NCBI RefSeq assembly: GCF_001999465.1
Contig: NZ_MQMF01000001.1
Coordinates: 992,001-1,056,000, forward strand
DNA: 64,000 nt
Reading direction: 5' to 3'
Origin: Fictibacillus arsenicus
Lineage (GTDB): Bacteria; Bacillota; Bacilli; Bacillales; Fictibacillaceae
This document shows positions 43,742-53,530 of this stretch, piece after piece. Within the stretch, counting starts at the first letter, position 1, and each line of letters opens with the position of its first letter. The notes below the pieces were generated by a model, which was not told the origin of the DNA, did no database searches, and saw nothing but the letters and a program-made list of their open reading frames with translations. A program made the position numbers and the translations under genes.

Positions 43742-43870
43742 TACGGTACGTGTTCTTTTATTTATTACACATTCGCCTCTAATTTTGGATTTACACCCGA
43801 ACAAGCACACGTTTCACCCCGATTCTGCCTGTTTTAACTCCAACTTCTTGGAGTTTCACCCAGTCATCAC
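43742..43870 (+). repeat. Intergenic 20-nt periodic array 4, diverged core
   Basis: The head ACGGTACGTGTTCTTTTA is retained exactly, but the periodic core is no longer CGCTCA: CGCCTC at 43774 is followed by ACACCC, TCACCC, TAACTCC and TCACCC-type cores on an approximately 20-nt grid. It shows the head can precede different core families. Lies in the 520-bp gap between the TrmB and M23 genes; the remainder of that gap is AT-rich and shows no gene. Confidence 0.65.
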
Positions 43871-44150
43871 TGGATCGTCGTGCTTTTTCATATCGTGATA
43901 GAAGAACTCAATGTATATTTATTTTCCCCTTCCCCCAGCTTTACATTGAATGATTTTCTTGCCAGCAAGAAATCCCTACCATTTCCCTATTAAGACTAAA
44001 GTTTAATAGCCACAAAGTTTACATTTACTATTTTAAATTTGAATTTTTAATAGTCTTTTTAACTCTTCTGGTGTGACTTTAAAAGTTTTATTGTATACAT
44101 ATAGAATTCTATATTATGTAATTTAGTCTAATATTCGGGGGATTACTAGC

Positions 44151-44978
44151 ATGAGAAGTATTGGCATAAAGAGAAAGAGTTTTATTCTATCAACCGTTTT
44201 TGCATTTTTATTTACAGCATTCTTTTTAAGTTCCGAGGCCCAGGCTGCGGCTGGGGACAATACATTTCTAAAGCCGGCTGAAGGAACGATTACATCTTAT
44301 TTCGGACCTAGAAATGGTACGAATCATTATGGTATAGATATCGCTAAAAGCGGATTTGTAAAAGTCGCCGCATCCGCAGCAGGGACAGTCAGCAGATCCT
44401 ACTTTTCAACTTCATACGGCAATGTCATCTTTATTAATCATACGATTGGCGGGCTTCCATATGAAACGGTTTACGCTCATTTAAATACAAGAGATGTTGG
44501 TGTTGGAGCCACTGTCTATCAGGGCCAAGTGATTGGATCAATGGGGAACACGGGAAATTCAACCGGGCAGCACTTGCATTTTGAAATTCACCAGCCCTAC
44601 TGGACTTCAGCAAAAACGTATGCGATGAATCCGATGAATTATATCCCTACGTGGGAAGGCAAATACAAAACGGGCAGCTTCGCGTCTCATGTAGGCACAG
44701 ATACCATCTACCCAAACTCATATAATGGCGACAATGATATTATTGTAAAAGTAGATTCCACAAGTACGACCGGCGGAGTATACAAAGTGTATCTGCAAAG
44801 AAATATAAATGGCGTCTGGACAAGCGTTGGAGAAACTGAAGTTCCTAAAACAGGAGTAACAACAGTCACGTTCACACAAGAATATAGCGGCACAGCATTA
44901 TCTCCGTATCTTCAATACCGGCTTCTTTTGAAGAACTCTGATGCTGCCAGCGTTAGTTACAAGGTTTGGTATAAATAA
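44151..44978 (+). CDS. Secreted M23 (LytM-type) peptidase
   Basis: 275-residue exported protein: signal peptide with cleavage after SSEAQAA (about residue 33), then a LytM domain with zinc ligands in NHYGIDIA and catalytic HLHFEIH. Cuts peptidoglycan cross-bridges or stems. The C-terminal about 90 residues form a separate beta-rich domain, possibly wall-binding. Long AT-rich upstream region; two terminators follow. Confidence 0.88.
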   Translation: MRSIGIKRKSFILSTVFAFLFTAFFLSSEAQAAAGDNTFLKPAEGTITSYFGPRNGTNHYGIDIAKSGFVKVAASAAGTVSRSYFSTSYGNVIFINHTIGGLPYETVYAHLNTRDVGVGATVYQGQVIGSMGNTGNSTGQHLHFEIHQPYWTSAKTYAMNPMNYIPTWEGKYKTGSFASHVGTDTIYPNSYNGDNDIIVKVDSTSTTGGVYKVYLQRNINGVWTSVGETEVPKTGVTTVTFTQEYSGTALSPYLQYRLLLKNSDAASVSYKVWYK

Positions 44979-44983
44979 AAAAC

Positions 44984-45013
44984 AAAAGCCTGCCTCTTAA
45001 TGGAGCAGGCTTT
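44984..45013 (+). terminator. Terminator after the M23 gene
   Basis: AAAGCCTGC/GCAGGCTTT with an 11-base loop; only a short T-run, and backed up by a second hairpin just downstream. Confidence 0.7.
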
Positions 45014-45028
45014 AAACCTGAAAACGGG

Positions 45029-45061
45029 AAAAGCACCCTCCGAATCAAGGGTGCTTTTTTG
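45029..45061. terminator. Second, bidirectional terminator
   Basis: AAAAGCACCCT/AGGGTGCTTTT followed by Ts on the plus strand and T-rich on the minus strand; can end both the M23 and the ThDP-enzyme transcripts. Confidence 0.85.
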
Positions 45062-45090
45062 CAGATTAAACAACTGATTAAATCTATCCT

Positions 45091-46725
45091 CTACTTCCCA
45101 AAAGATGAAAGAAACTTCACTCGATCTCCCATCGGCGGGACGTTGTTATCAACTAAAGCAATCTCTAAAACAGATGGTCCTTGATTATTTTGCAATGAAC
45201 TTAAAAGATCAAGGTTGATCTCATCTAAGCTTTCTATCCTCGCACTTGGCAGCCCAAGCGCCTCAGCCATTTTTGAAATGTTTACAGGCTCTTGTTCAAA
45301 GCTCGGATGTGAGCGCTTATATTGTAGGGAATGGCCATGATACACCATGCCTAAACGGGCGTTGTTCATGACTACAAAGAGGATAGGCAAGTTATTTTCC
45401 TTTGCCGTCAGCACTTCCATACCGTGCATGAAAAAACAGCCATCGCCAGTTATGCAAGCCACCGGGCGTGCCGGATCGGCAAGTTTTGAAGCCAGAGCAG
45501 AGCTGATTCCACTTCCCATCGCACCAAAATGAACGTTGATATCAAACGTATCTGAATCCAAAACCTTCATGTGATGGATAACGTAAGACATGAATTCTCC
45601 AATATCGATCGTATATCGGTTTGTTTTCGGGAGGTATTCTTGTAGCTTCAGCAGCACGTTTTGTGTGTTAAAGTCTTCATCCAAATGTGTGTCTTTTTCT
45701 GATATCCATTTACTCGGTGTTCCTTCTAATCCGAGACTTTTCAATTCCTGAATCAGCATTTCCAGACTTGCATTAACATCCCCTAAAATAGGAATATCTG
45801 CTTCATATTTTCTGTTAAAGACGGTCCCATCGAAATCGATCTGAATGACTGTGCGGTCTTTTGTCAAATTCGCGTTCCAGTTGTTTGTTGCTGTTTCTCC
45901 AAGGCTGGATCCAATCACCAAAAGAGTGCGCCCATTCCCTTCATTTATGAGTTCTGACGCACTTTCGTGGCCTGCAAATCCGAACACCCCTGCATTAAGG
46001 GGATGATCTGTCGGTATGAAGCCTTTAGCTTGTGGAGTTGATAGAATCGGCCAGTTCAGCAGCTCCGCCAGTTCTGCCAGCAGCTTAACCGAACCCCTGA
46101 TTCCCTGACCGATAAAAATATAGCCGCCATCTGTTCTAGCTAAAGCCCTCGCTGCATCTTTGATGACGTCCCCTTTTGGAAGCAAGACTTCTTTCTTCGG
46201 GAATGCTGGAATGTCCATCTGAGGAAGAGATTCCAGCTGTACATCGATCGGCATGGCTACATGAACAGGTCCAGGCACGCCCGATAAGGCAATCTCCACT
46301 GCCTTCGCGACTTCATCCAACAGCTCGCTTGCATCCTTGACAGTCACACTGTACTTGGTGACAGATCGGAACAGCGGCTCCGCATCAAGCTCTTGCGAAG
46401 CGTTCAGCCCCACCGTATTTACCGGCACAGCTCCTGTCAGGAAAAGGACAGGAAGGTGTTCCCTCATGGCGTTTGCCGCGCCTGACAGCAAGTTCGTTCC
46501 TCCAGGTCCGCTGCATGCTATACAGACCCCTAATGAATTGGAATATTTCGCATAAGAAGCAGCCATATAGGAAGCTGCTCCTTCATGTTTCGTGACAATC
46601 GGTTTTATTTCAGGCATCTCATAGAGTTCATCAAAAAAAGCATTGACTGAACCTGCAGGGATACCAAAAATGTACTCTACTCCACCCATTTTTAAAAAAT
46701 CAAGTACAGATTTTACAGCCTTCAA
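45091..46725 (-). CDS. Thiamine diphosphate-dependent enzyme (acetolactate synthase/decarboxylase-like)
   Basis: 544-residue ThDP enzyme with the three-domain layout of acetolactate synthase/benzoylformate decarboxylase. Catalytic Glu in TKHEGAASYMA, central FAD/ADP-fold domain, and the ThDP-Mg motif GDGCFFMH...NNARLGM. It is not the standard IlvB (no small-subunit gene, sequence clearly divergent), so the donor is unknown. TTG start at 46725 follows AAAGGGG; the gene is 13 bp behind the GGDEF-EAL gene, so they share a transcript. Confidence 0.78.
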   Translation of the reverse strand: MKAVKSVLDFLKMGGVEYIFGIPAGSVNAFFDELYEMPEIKPIVTKHEGAASYMAASYAKYSNSLGVCIACSGPGGTNLLSGAANAMREHLPVLFLTGAVPVNTVGLNASQELDAEPLFRSVTKYSVTVKDASELLDEVAKAVEIALSGVPGPVHVAMPIDVQLESLPQMDIPAFPKKEVLLPKGDVIKDAARALARTDGGYIFIGQGIRGSVKLLAELAELLNWPILSTPQAKGFIPTDHPLNAGVFGFAGHESASELINEGNGRTLLVIGSSLGETATNNWNANLTKDRTVIQIDFDGTVFNRKYEADIPILGDVNASLEMLIQELKSLGLEGTPSKWISEKDTHLDEDFNTQNVLLKLQEYLPKTNRYTIDIGEFMSYVIHHMKVLDSDTFDINVHFGAMGSGISSALASKLADPARPVACITGDGCFFMHGMEVLTAKENNLPILFVVMNNARLGMVYHGHSLQYKRSHPSFEQEPVNISKMAEALGLPSARIESLDEINLDLLSSLQNNQGPSVLEIALVDNNVPPMGDRVKFLSSFGK

Positions 46726-46738
46726 TCAAATCGCCCCT

Positions 46739-49528
46739 TTATTTTTTTATCGTTGAATAAAACATTTTTTCAGCTTCTTCTCCGCTAACAGGAGGACTAA
46801 AATAGTATCCCTGCATATGAGAGCATTCACTGGACAATAAGAAATCGATTTGTTCTTTTGTCTCTACACCTTCAGCGATTACGTTTAAGTTCAAGTTCTT
46901 TGCAAGAGAGATGATCGTGTTTGTAATGGCAGCATTGTTTTTATCTTGAACGATATCCTGTACAAAGGTCTGATCAATTTTTAAGATATCGATCGGATAG
47001 TTTTTAAGGTACCCGAGCGATGAATAGCCGGTGCCAAAATCGTCTATCGCGATCTTAATACCCATCTCTTTTAATTGTTTCATGTTGCATAACGTGGCTT
47101 CTGTATCTTGTATAATCGCATTTTCCGTAAGCTCCAGGACGAGAAATTCCGGTGACAAGCCTGACTCTTGAAGAATTTCATGAATCATCGGAATCAGCTT
47201 CTTTTGATTGAATTGCTGTGCTGCCATGTTCACCGACAAATAAATAGGAGGCAGCCCTTGATTATGCCACTTTTTGATCTGTATACAGGCAGTCTTAAGA
47301 ACCCATTCACCAATTGATACGATTAAGCCGGTCTCCTCTGCAATCGGAATGAATTCTAACGGCGAGATCATTCCTCTTACCGGATGGTTCCAGCGCAGCA
47401 AGGCTTCTACGCCAATGATCTTATTATTCGAAAAATCTACCTGCGGCTGATAGTAGATAATAAATTCATCATTTTGCAAAGCTTTATTCAAATCACTTTC
47501 AAGCTTTATACTATCGAGGGAACGAAAATCCATACTATTTTCATAGAGGCAGTAGTTTCCTCCTGATGATTCTTTTGCTTTATACATGGCTGTATCGGCA
47601 TTCTTGATTAACACGTCCGAGGTGGCGCCATCTTTAGGATAAAGACTGATCCCTATGCTCGTCTTGATGAAAACCTCGTTTCCATCCAAATCAAAAGAAC
47701 TCGAGAAAGATTCCAAAATCCGCTCTGAGAATATTCTTACCTCTTCTTCACACTTTACCTTTGGCAAAATAATCGTGAACTCATCCCCCCCTTGCCGTGA
47801 GACCGTGCATTCTTCAGGGATGAACGAAACAAGACGTTCTGCTACTTTCTTTAAAAGTGCGTCTCCAAAACTATGCCCCATCGTATCATTGATCGTTTTA
47901 AACCGGTCAAGATCCAAAAACATAACGGCCAGCTGTTCATTATGCACCTCAGCTTGAAGAAGCTCTTTATTCAGCTTATCCCGGAACATAACACGGTTCG
48001 GAAGATTGGTTGAGCTGTCATAGTAAGCATGATATTTGATCTTCTCTTCCATCTTTTTGCGAATCGTGTTGTCTTTGAAGGTGATCACATAACCCACAAT
48101 TTCTGCATCTTCTATAATGGTAGACGTGACAAATTCAACAGGAAACGGGGTTCCGTCGTTTTTAAAAAAGTGCTTATCTGTCAGGAAGGAATTCTCGGGA
48201 ATGATGAACATGCCATCTTCTTTATAGTTAAGTGTTTTATAAATGTTATGAAAGGGCTGTCCGATCAACTCTTCCTTTGCCTCATACCCCAGCATAGAAG
48301 CGGCAGCTGGATTACAGAACGTAAATTTCCCATCAAGATCCAATCCAAAGATACCTTCACCAGCGGAGTCAAGGATCAATTCGATCTCCCTGCTCAAACG
48401 ACTCAGTTTACTTACCGCTTCGTTCAGCTCTTCATTTTTTTGCAGAAGTTCAGATGTGCGTTCTTGTATAATCATCTCCTGTTTTTCGACTATAAGGAGA
48501 TTAAATAGAGCCAATGCTGTAGCATCGACAATGGATTGAGAGAGCTGAAGATCCATCTCGGAATAATTCCGATAGCCCTCGTGCAGATTGACAACCGGAA
48601 TGGTTCCGAGCACTTCCCCCATCGCTACCAATGGCATCATATACAAACCCTTTATGCCAAAGCTGCGGCAAGCATCATGATTAGGCCGCGAATCTTTGAA
48701 TACATCCGGAATATATACGGCTTTTTTTGTCGTGATAACTTCCTGAAAGAGCGGATCCTTCTTAAAATCAACCTTGATCTTCCCATGTGTTTTCTTCCAG
48801 TCTTCCTCTGTCCAGTCGCTCTCTTTGCTTAAACTTGAAGGGCGAATCTTTTTCTCGGCTATTGGGTCCATGATATGCGCACCGATATTGGAATTCCCCA
48901 GCACCTTACCCACATACAAAAAACATTTATCTAAAACTTCCTGCATCGTCGAACATTCCGATAGATCCCGATTTACATCTAACAAAAGCTGTTTCTCTGC
49001 AAGCAGATCTTCTTTTCTGTTTAGATGGTTTGCGTTTCTGATCGCGACTGCGGCCATGTTCACATAAGCCTCAACCGTCTGTATTTCAGTCTCGGTCAAG
49101 TTCATGGGAATGCCATAATCGAACAAGAAAACCAAACCATATGTTTCATCACCGTTAAAAATAGGCAAGCACAGCAGCGACTTGATGCTGAACGCCCGGA
49201 TCGGACCAGGATCCGGCCGGTTATCCATAGACGTATCCGGAATATAGATTGCTTCTTTCGTATCTAAAACTTCCCTCGCTAACAAATCCACTTTAGGGTC
49301 TATGATGAGCTTGTCTAATGTTATTCCATTTATCACATCTGGCTTGCCTGCATATCCCCTAAACGTACCATTATCCTGGGGCAGATAGATGCCAATAGAA
49401 TCACACTGAACGATCTCTTCTGAAATAGCAGAGACCACATGCTCTAAAACATCTTTTAATTCAAGCTTTGTATTAATCAGCTTCGTTATATTGGCTAACC
49501 GGGAATATCTTGTTTGAGCCTCTGACAT
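46739..49528 (-). CDS. GAF-GAF-PAS-GGDEF-EAL cyclic-di-GMP protein
   Basis: 929-residue cytoplasmic signalling protein. Order: GAF (about 20-165), GAF (about 195-345), coiled coil (350-385), PAS (about 385-500), GGDEF (about 505-665, intact SRQGGDEFTII) and EAL (about 680-925, with VEALLRWNHP, ELTENAIIQD and IDDFGTGYSSL intact). Both the synthase and phosphodiesterase sites look competent, so the sensors probably set the balance. No membrane segment. GGAGG precedes ATG 49528. It heads a two-gene operon with the ThDP enzyme. Confidence 0.9.
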   Translation of the reverse strand: MSEAQTRYSRLANITKLINTKLELKDVLEHVVSAISEEIVQCDSIGIYLPQDNGTFRGYAGKPDVINGITLDKLIIDPKVDLLAREVLDTKEAIYIPDTSMDNRPDPGPIRAFSIKSLLCLPIFNGDETYGLVFLFDYGIPMNLTETEIQTVEAYVNMAAVAIRNANHLNRKEDLLAEKQLLLDVNRDLSECSTMQEVLDKCFLYVGKVLGNSNIGAHIMDPIAEKKIRPSSLSKESDWTEEDWKKTHGKIKVDFKKDPLFQEVITTKKAVYIPDVFKDSRPNHDACRSFGIKGLYMMPLVAMGEVLGTIPVVNLHEGYRNYSEMDLQLSQSIVDATALALFNLLIVEKQEMIIQERTSELLQKNEELNEAVSKLSRLSREIELILDSAGEGIFGLDLDGKFTFCNPAAASMLGYEAKEELIGQPFHNIYKTLNYKEDGMFIIPENSFLTDKHFFKNDGTPFPVEFVTSTIIEDAEIVGYVITFKDNTIRKKMEEKIKYHAYYDSSTNLPNRVMFRDKLNKELLQAEVHNEQLAVMFLDLDRFKTINDTMGHSFGDALLKKVAERLVSFIPEECTVSRQGGDEFTIILPKVKCEEEVRIFSERILESFSSSFDLDGNEVFIKTSIGISLYPKDGATSDVLIKNADTAMYKAKESSGGNYCLYENSMDFRSLDSIKLESDLNKALQNDEFIIYYQPQVDFSNNKIIGVEALLRWNHPVRGMISPLEFIPIAEETGLIVSIGEWVLKTACIQIKKWHNQGLPPIYLSVNMAAQQFNQKKLIPMIHEILQESGLSPEFLVLELTENAIIQDTEATLCNMKQLKEMGIKIAIDDFGTGYSSLGYLKNYPIDILKIDQTFVQDIVQDKNNAAITNTIISLAKNLNLNVIAEGVETKEQIDFLLSSECSHMQGYYFSPPVSGEEAEKMFYSTIKK

Positions 49529-49716
49529 TTTGATCCTCCACTTTTATCTCACTTTTTTTATTTTTGTATAAGTAATTTAACAGCCGTTTCAACTACACTA
49601 CTCCTTTGATTTATCGGACTAAAGCTGTCAATTTGAATAGTTTGATGGGATTTTAAAAGGGATTGTTAATATTCAGAAAAATTACTCAAGCCAATAAAAG
49701 TACTTTAAAAAGAGAA

Positions 49717-49761
49717 AAGCTGATTCACAAAAAGTACAATATTGCACCTTTGAACCAGCTT
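49717..49761. terminator. Terminator-like hairpin upstream of the GGDEF-EAL gene
   Basis: AAGCTGATTC/GAACCAGCTT (one mismatch) around a 25-base loop. The arms resemble those of the pxpA terminator at 6343. No gene ends here in the window, so it may be a relic or a leader structure. Confidence 0.35.
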
Positions 49762-49932
49762 CTCATTATCTATTTTATCGGGTTATTTAACCTTCTAATT
49801 TTTACACCTTTTTCCTGTAGCTGTAACAGTCAGCTTTGTTAACTTCTACTTCTTAGTTTGCAGATAACTATCATTAGATTACATATGCCAGCAAAATAAA
49901 ATTAAAAGCTTTTTTTTACATTAAATTAAAAG

Positions 49933-49980
49933 TTAACTATATTTTAACTATATTCGACAATTTTCGCCTACATTCGCCTT
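49933..49980 (+). promoter_or_regulatory. PhoP-type direct-repeat box and promoter of the 5'-nucleotidase gene
   Basis: TTAACT at 49933 and 49944, then CGACAA at 49955 on the same 11-bp grid, followed by weaker TCGCCTA/TCGCCTT repeats: the arrangement of a Pho box (TT[AT]A[CT]A repeats with 5-base spacers). TATATT at 49991 could be the -10. Suggests induction by phosphate starvation. Confidence 0.6.
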
Positions 49981-50032
49981 TCTAAACTGCTATATTAAAT
50001 AAGTATGAACAAATTGAAAGGATCGTGATGTT

Positions 50033-51718
50033 ATGTCTTTTAATACAAAGTTCAAGAGATTACTAGCTTCCTCGCTTGCGGTCGGGTTGATCTCATCGCA
50101 AGTTGCTATGACTTCTTTTGCTGAACCAAATGAACAGTCTAAGAAAAAGGATCCAAAACCATTCAACCTGTCACTCATGCACATTAACGATACACATGCC
50201 CGTTTGGATAATGTGGCAAAACGTGTAACCGCTGTCAAAGAAGTACGTGCAGCGAAACCAGACGCACTTCTGCTTGATGCAGGGGACGTATTCTCCGGCA
50301 GCCTTTATTTTAACGAGTTTAAAGGCCAAGCTGATCTTGAATTTATGAATTTATTAGATTATGATATTATGACTTTTGGAAACCACGAGTTCGACCTTGG
50401 CGCAAGCCCTGAAGGTCATCAAGCTCTTGCTGAATTTGTTAAGAATGCAGATTTCCCTTTTGTAAGTACAAATGTTAACTTTTCTGAGGATCCAAATTTA
50501 GCACCATTATTTAATAACCAAATCACAGATAGAGTGGAAGATAGCAACATTTATCAAGGTGTTGTAAAAGAAGTAAACGGAGAGAAAGTTGGTTTCATCG
50601 GTTTGACGACTGAGGAAACGAAGGACATCTCAAGCCCAGAAGCAGTTGTTTTTAAAAACTATATTAAAGCAGCAGCCAAAGCTGTAAAAAAATTAGAGAA
50701 CCGCGGTGTTAATAAAATCGTTGCAATCACTCACCTTGGATACGATGATAATCCTCAGTATGACAACGATTTAGAGCTTGCAAAATATGTTGATGGCATC
50801 GATGTAATCGTTGGCGGCCACAGCCATACACAGTTGAATGCTCCTGTAGTAGTCTCTGCTGATGAAAACGGCGTGCAGAAAGATCCTACGGTAATCGTAC
50901 AAGCTTATCAATATAGTGAATACCTAGGAACACTTGATGTTGAGTTCGACAAACAAGGTAAAGTAGTTGGACATGCTGGACAGCTAATCGAGATTGCAAA
51001 AAAAGCAGCAGATCCTGAAGCAGCAGCACTCCTTAAGCCATATGCTGATAAAATTGCTGAGATCAAGAATAAGCCGACTGGCGGCTTTGCACAAGAGTTC
51101 TTAGCTGCTCCCCGTTTAGGACCAACTAGTGATATCAGTGTAAGGGCTAACGAATTGCCAATTGGAAATTTGATTACTGATGGCATGCTTGATAAAGCAA
51201 GAGACTTCAATCCAAATGTATCAATGGCGTTCCAAAATGGCGGCGGAATTCGCGCTTCTATTGATCAAGGTGAAATTACGTATGGTGAGGTTTTAACTAC
51301 TCTACCATTTGGCAACACACTTGCAACGATGAAGCTGACAGGTGCAGAAATTAAGAACGCACTCGAGCATAGTGTTAGCCAGGCACCAGGAGAAAACGGA
51401 GGTTTCCTTCACGTTTCAGGTATGAAGTTCACGTATGACAGTACGAAAGCTGCTGGCAGCCGAGTTGAAACGATGGAAGTAAAAAATGCAGACGGAACAT
51501 TTACTGCCATTGATCCTGCACAAGAGTATGTTATCGCAACAAACGCGTTTACTGCTAAAGGTGGAGATGGATTCACGGTATTCAAGAACGCGTATGAGCA
51601 AGGACGCGTCACAGATTTAGGAGCTTCTGACTGGGAGAACTTACGTGACTATGTGGCTGAGTTAGGTACAGTTAATCCAGTACTAGAAGGACGTATTGTT
51701 GATGTAGCAAGACCATAA
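50033..51718 (+). CDS. Secreted 5'-nucleotidase/phosphoesterase (UshA/YfkN family)
   Basis: 561 residues: signal peptide (about 1-30, ending TSFA), N-terminal metallophosphoesterase domain with MHINDTHARLD, LLDAGDVFSG, FGNHEFDLG and VGGHSHT, then the 5'-nucleotidase C-terminal domain (FQNGGGIRASID, TAKGGDGFTVF). Releases phosphate and nucleosides from extracellular nucleotides. No wall-anchor motif or extra domain. The upstream Pho-type box supports a phosphate-scavenging role. Confidence 0.9.
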   Translation: MSFNTKFKRLLASSLAVGLISSQVAMTSFAEPNEQSKKKDPKPFNLSLMHINDTHARLDNVAKRVTAVKEVRAAKPDALLLDAGDVFSGSLYFNEFKGQADLEFMNLLDYDIMTFGNHEFDLGASPEGHQALAEFVKNADFPFVSTNVNFSEDPNLAPLFNNQITDRVEDSNIYQGVVKEVNGEKVGFIGLTTEETKDISSPEAVVFKNYIKAAAKAVKKLENRGVNKIVAITHLGYDDNPQYDNDLELAKYVDGIDVIVGGHSHTQLNAPVVVSADENGVQKDPTVIVQAYQYSEYLGTLDVEFDKQGKVVGHAGQLIEIAKKAADPEAAALLKPYADKIAEIKNKPTGGFAQEFLAAPRLGPTSDISVRANELPIGNLITDGMLDKARDFNPNVSMAFQNGGGIRASIDQGEITYGEVLTTLPFGNTLATMKLTGAEIKNALEHSVSQAPGENGGFLHVSGMKFTYDSTKAAGSRVETMEVKNADGTFTAIDPAQEYVIATNAFTAKGGDGFTVFKNAYEQGRVTDLGASDWENLRDYVAELGTVNPVLEGRIVDVARP

Positions 51719-51731
51719 ACTATTGATTTAT

Positions 51732-51768
51732 AAAGATAACCTCATAAATCGAGGTTATCTTTTTTTTG
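51732..51768 (+). terminator. Terminator after the 5'-nucleotidase gene
   Basis: AAAGATAACCTC/GAGGTTATCTTT with a 7-base loop and eight Ts. The 300 bp beyond it is AT-rich with no gene before the protease start. Confidence 0.92.
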
Positions 51769-52076
51769 TTACTTAAGTTCCTATTACTAGTTTTGATTTG
51801 TACACTTCAGGAAAATACACCCTTTTCATTATAATCCTCTAAAATTATAACATTCAGTTTTACCCAGTCGTTATTCTTGTCTTCTCATCCTAACCCCAAT
51901 CACTCTTTTCTACTATAATTAGCAATTTTTATAATTTTTCTCGTACCATGAAATAACCTCAACAAGTATGATTATGAGATTGGGAAGACATTCAACAAGT
52001 CCTCAGGCTACAAAACGAATCCAATTCAACCGATATAAAAACATCGGTAGTTAAAACTCGAGGTGAACATTCGATA

Positions 52077-53321
52077 ATGAAAAAAGCTCTTATACCCGCA
52101 CTTCTGGTAATGACGGTTCTCCTGTTCGGAATGATGTTAGCTTTTCTTTTATATACATTTATGCCGCCAAAGCAAGCGAAACCTGCAGAAACAAAAGCCA
52201 AAACAGAAATTGTTACAAAAGAAGAAGTTCCAGCCAATGAAAAAAACAGTTTAAAAAAGATTATTAAAGCCACTCAGGGTAAAGTGGTTCAGATTGAAAC
52301 AGCAAATAGTCAGGGTTCCGGTTTTCTCTACAACAACAAAGGCGATATCGTTACAAATGCACATGTAGTCGGTTATGAGGTAGATGTCATAATCAAGACG
52401 AGCGACAAACAAACCTATCAAGGAAAAGTCATTGGACGCAGTGATCAAACAGATATAGCACTTATTCGTGTCCCTGCCCTAGCGAACATCACTCCTCTTC
52501 AAATGAAACAAGAAAAAGCAGAACTCGGAGATGACGTCATTGCATTGGGAAGTCCTCTTGGTCTGCAAAATACTGTAACGATTGGCATTATCAGCGGTTT
52601 AGATCGGTCATTCACACTAGATCCTTTTATATACGAGAATATGTATCAAATCACAGCACCTATCTCACCAGGCAACAGCGGAGGTCCTATCGTCAGCGGC
52701 AGGGACGGCTCAGTACTAGGAATTAACTCGGTCAAATATATAACAGAAAACATCGGCTTCAGCATTCCGATCTATTCGGTAATGCCGACTTTAAAAAAAT
52801 GGTCTGACATTCCTATGAAGCTATCAGATTACGAGGAATACTATGAATTTGAATTACCTGAATACGATGGTGATATTACGGACTCTTATGAAGAAGATTA
52901 CGAAGAGGACAATGATGAGGGATATGGTACCGATGCAGGGCTCGATATAGAAGAAGAGTATCCAGAAGAAGAGCCTTACCCATATAACCTGACATCTGAT
53001 GAAGCAGCAGCTACAGTTTTCGCCTATTATAATCATGTGAATGCCGGGTTTTATGAAGATGCTTATAACCTGATTGGCGGAAACTGGAAAGCTTCCTCTC
53101 CTTCACTTGCGGATTTTGCGGCGGGCTATGCTAACACAGTGAATACAACAATTACGTATTACACGGTTTATGATAACGGAGACGGCACATTTCAAGTCGA
53201 TATATCTTTGGAAGCCGAGGAATACGTGAATGAATCTAATCGCACCTCTTATTACGAGTTGAGTTATGTTGTCGGCTTAGAAGATGGTGTTCCTAAGCTT
53301 TTAGGCGGAGAGATGCGTTAG
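52077..53321 (+). CDS. Membrane-anchored trypsin-like serine protease (HtrA-like, no PDZ)
   Basis: 414 residues: one N-terminal transmembrane helix (about 5-28), Lys/Glu-rich linker, chymotrypsin-fold protease (about 60-240) with His in NAHVVGYEV, Asp in QTDIALIRV and Ser in SPGNSGGPIV. The usual PDZ domain is replaced by a very acidic Tyr/Glu/Asp-rich linker (about 255-305) and a C-terminal NTF2-like about 100-residue domain (TVFAYYNHVNAGFYEDAYNLI). Probably extracellular side, membrane-tethered quality-control protease. Confidence 0.85.
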   Translation: MKKALIPALLVMTVLLFGMMLAFLLYTFMPPKQAKPAETKAKTEIVTKEEVPANEKNSLKKIIKATQGKVVQIETANSQGSGFLYNNKGDIVTNAHVVGYEVDVIIKTSDKQTYQGKVIGRSDQTDIALIRVPALANITPLQMKQEKAELGDDVIALGSPLGLQNTVTIGIISGLDRSFTLDPFIYENMYQITAPISPGNSGGPIVSGRDGSVLGINSVKYITENIGFSIPIYSVMPTLKKWSDIPMKLSDYEEYYEFELPEYDGDITDSYEEDYEEDNDEGYGTDAGLDIEEEYPEEEPYPYNLTSDEAAATVFAYYNHVNAGFYEDAYNLIGGNWKASSPSLADFAAGYANTVNTTITYYTVYDNGDGTFQVDISLEAEEYVNESNRTSYYELSYVVGLEDGVPKLLGGEMR

Positions 53322-53337
53322 CAGAAATATAAAATAA

Positions 53338-53386
53338 AGAGACTGGATTCAAAAAGATTAATTATTTGAATCCAGTCTCTTCTTTT
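53338..53386 (+). terminator. Terminator after the protease gene
   Basis: AGAGACTGGATTCAAA/TTTGAATCCAGTCTCT, 16 bp or more of stem, followed by TCTTTT. One of the longest terminator stems in the window. Confidence 0.92.
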
Positions 53387-53530
53387 ATAGTAACTAAGAT
53401 AAATTCTCATTAAGTTCAGTCCTAAATGTAAACACCAGATTACGTGTAAACCTGAATTAACTTTAGATTTTATCAAACTGGGATTTTTATCTTCCACATT
53501 GAGAATGGAGAAAATATCTGATTATCACCC

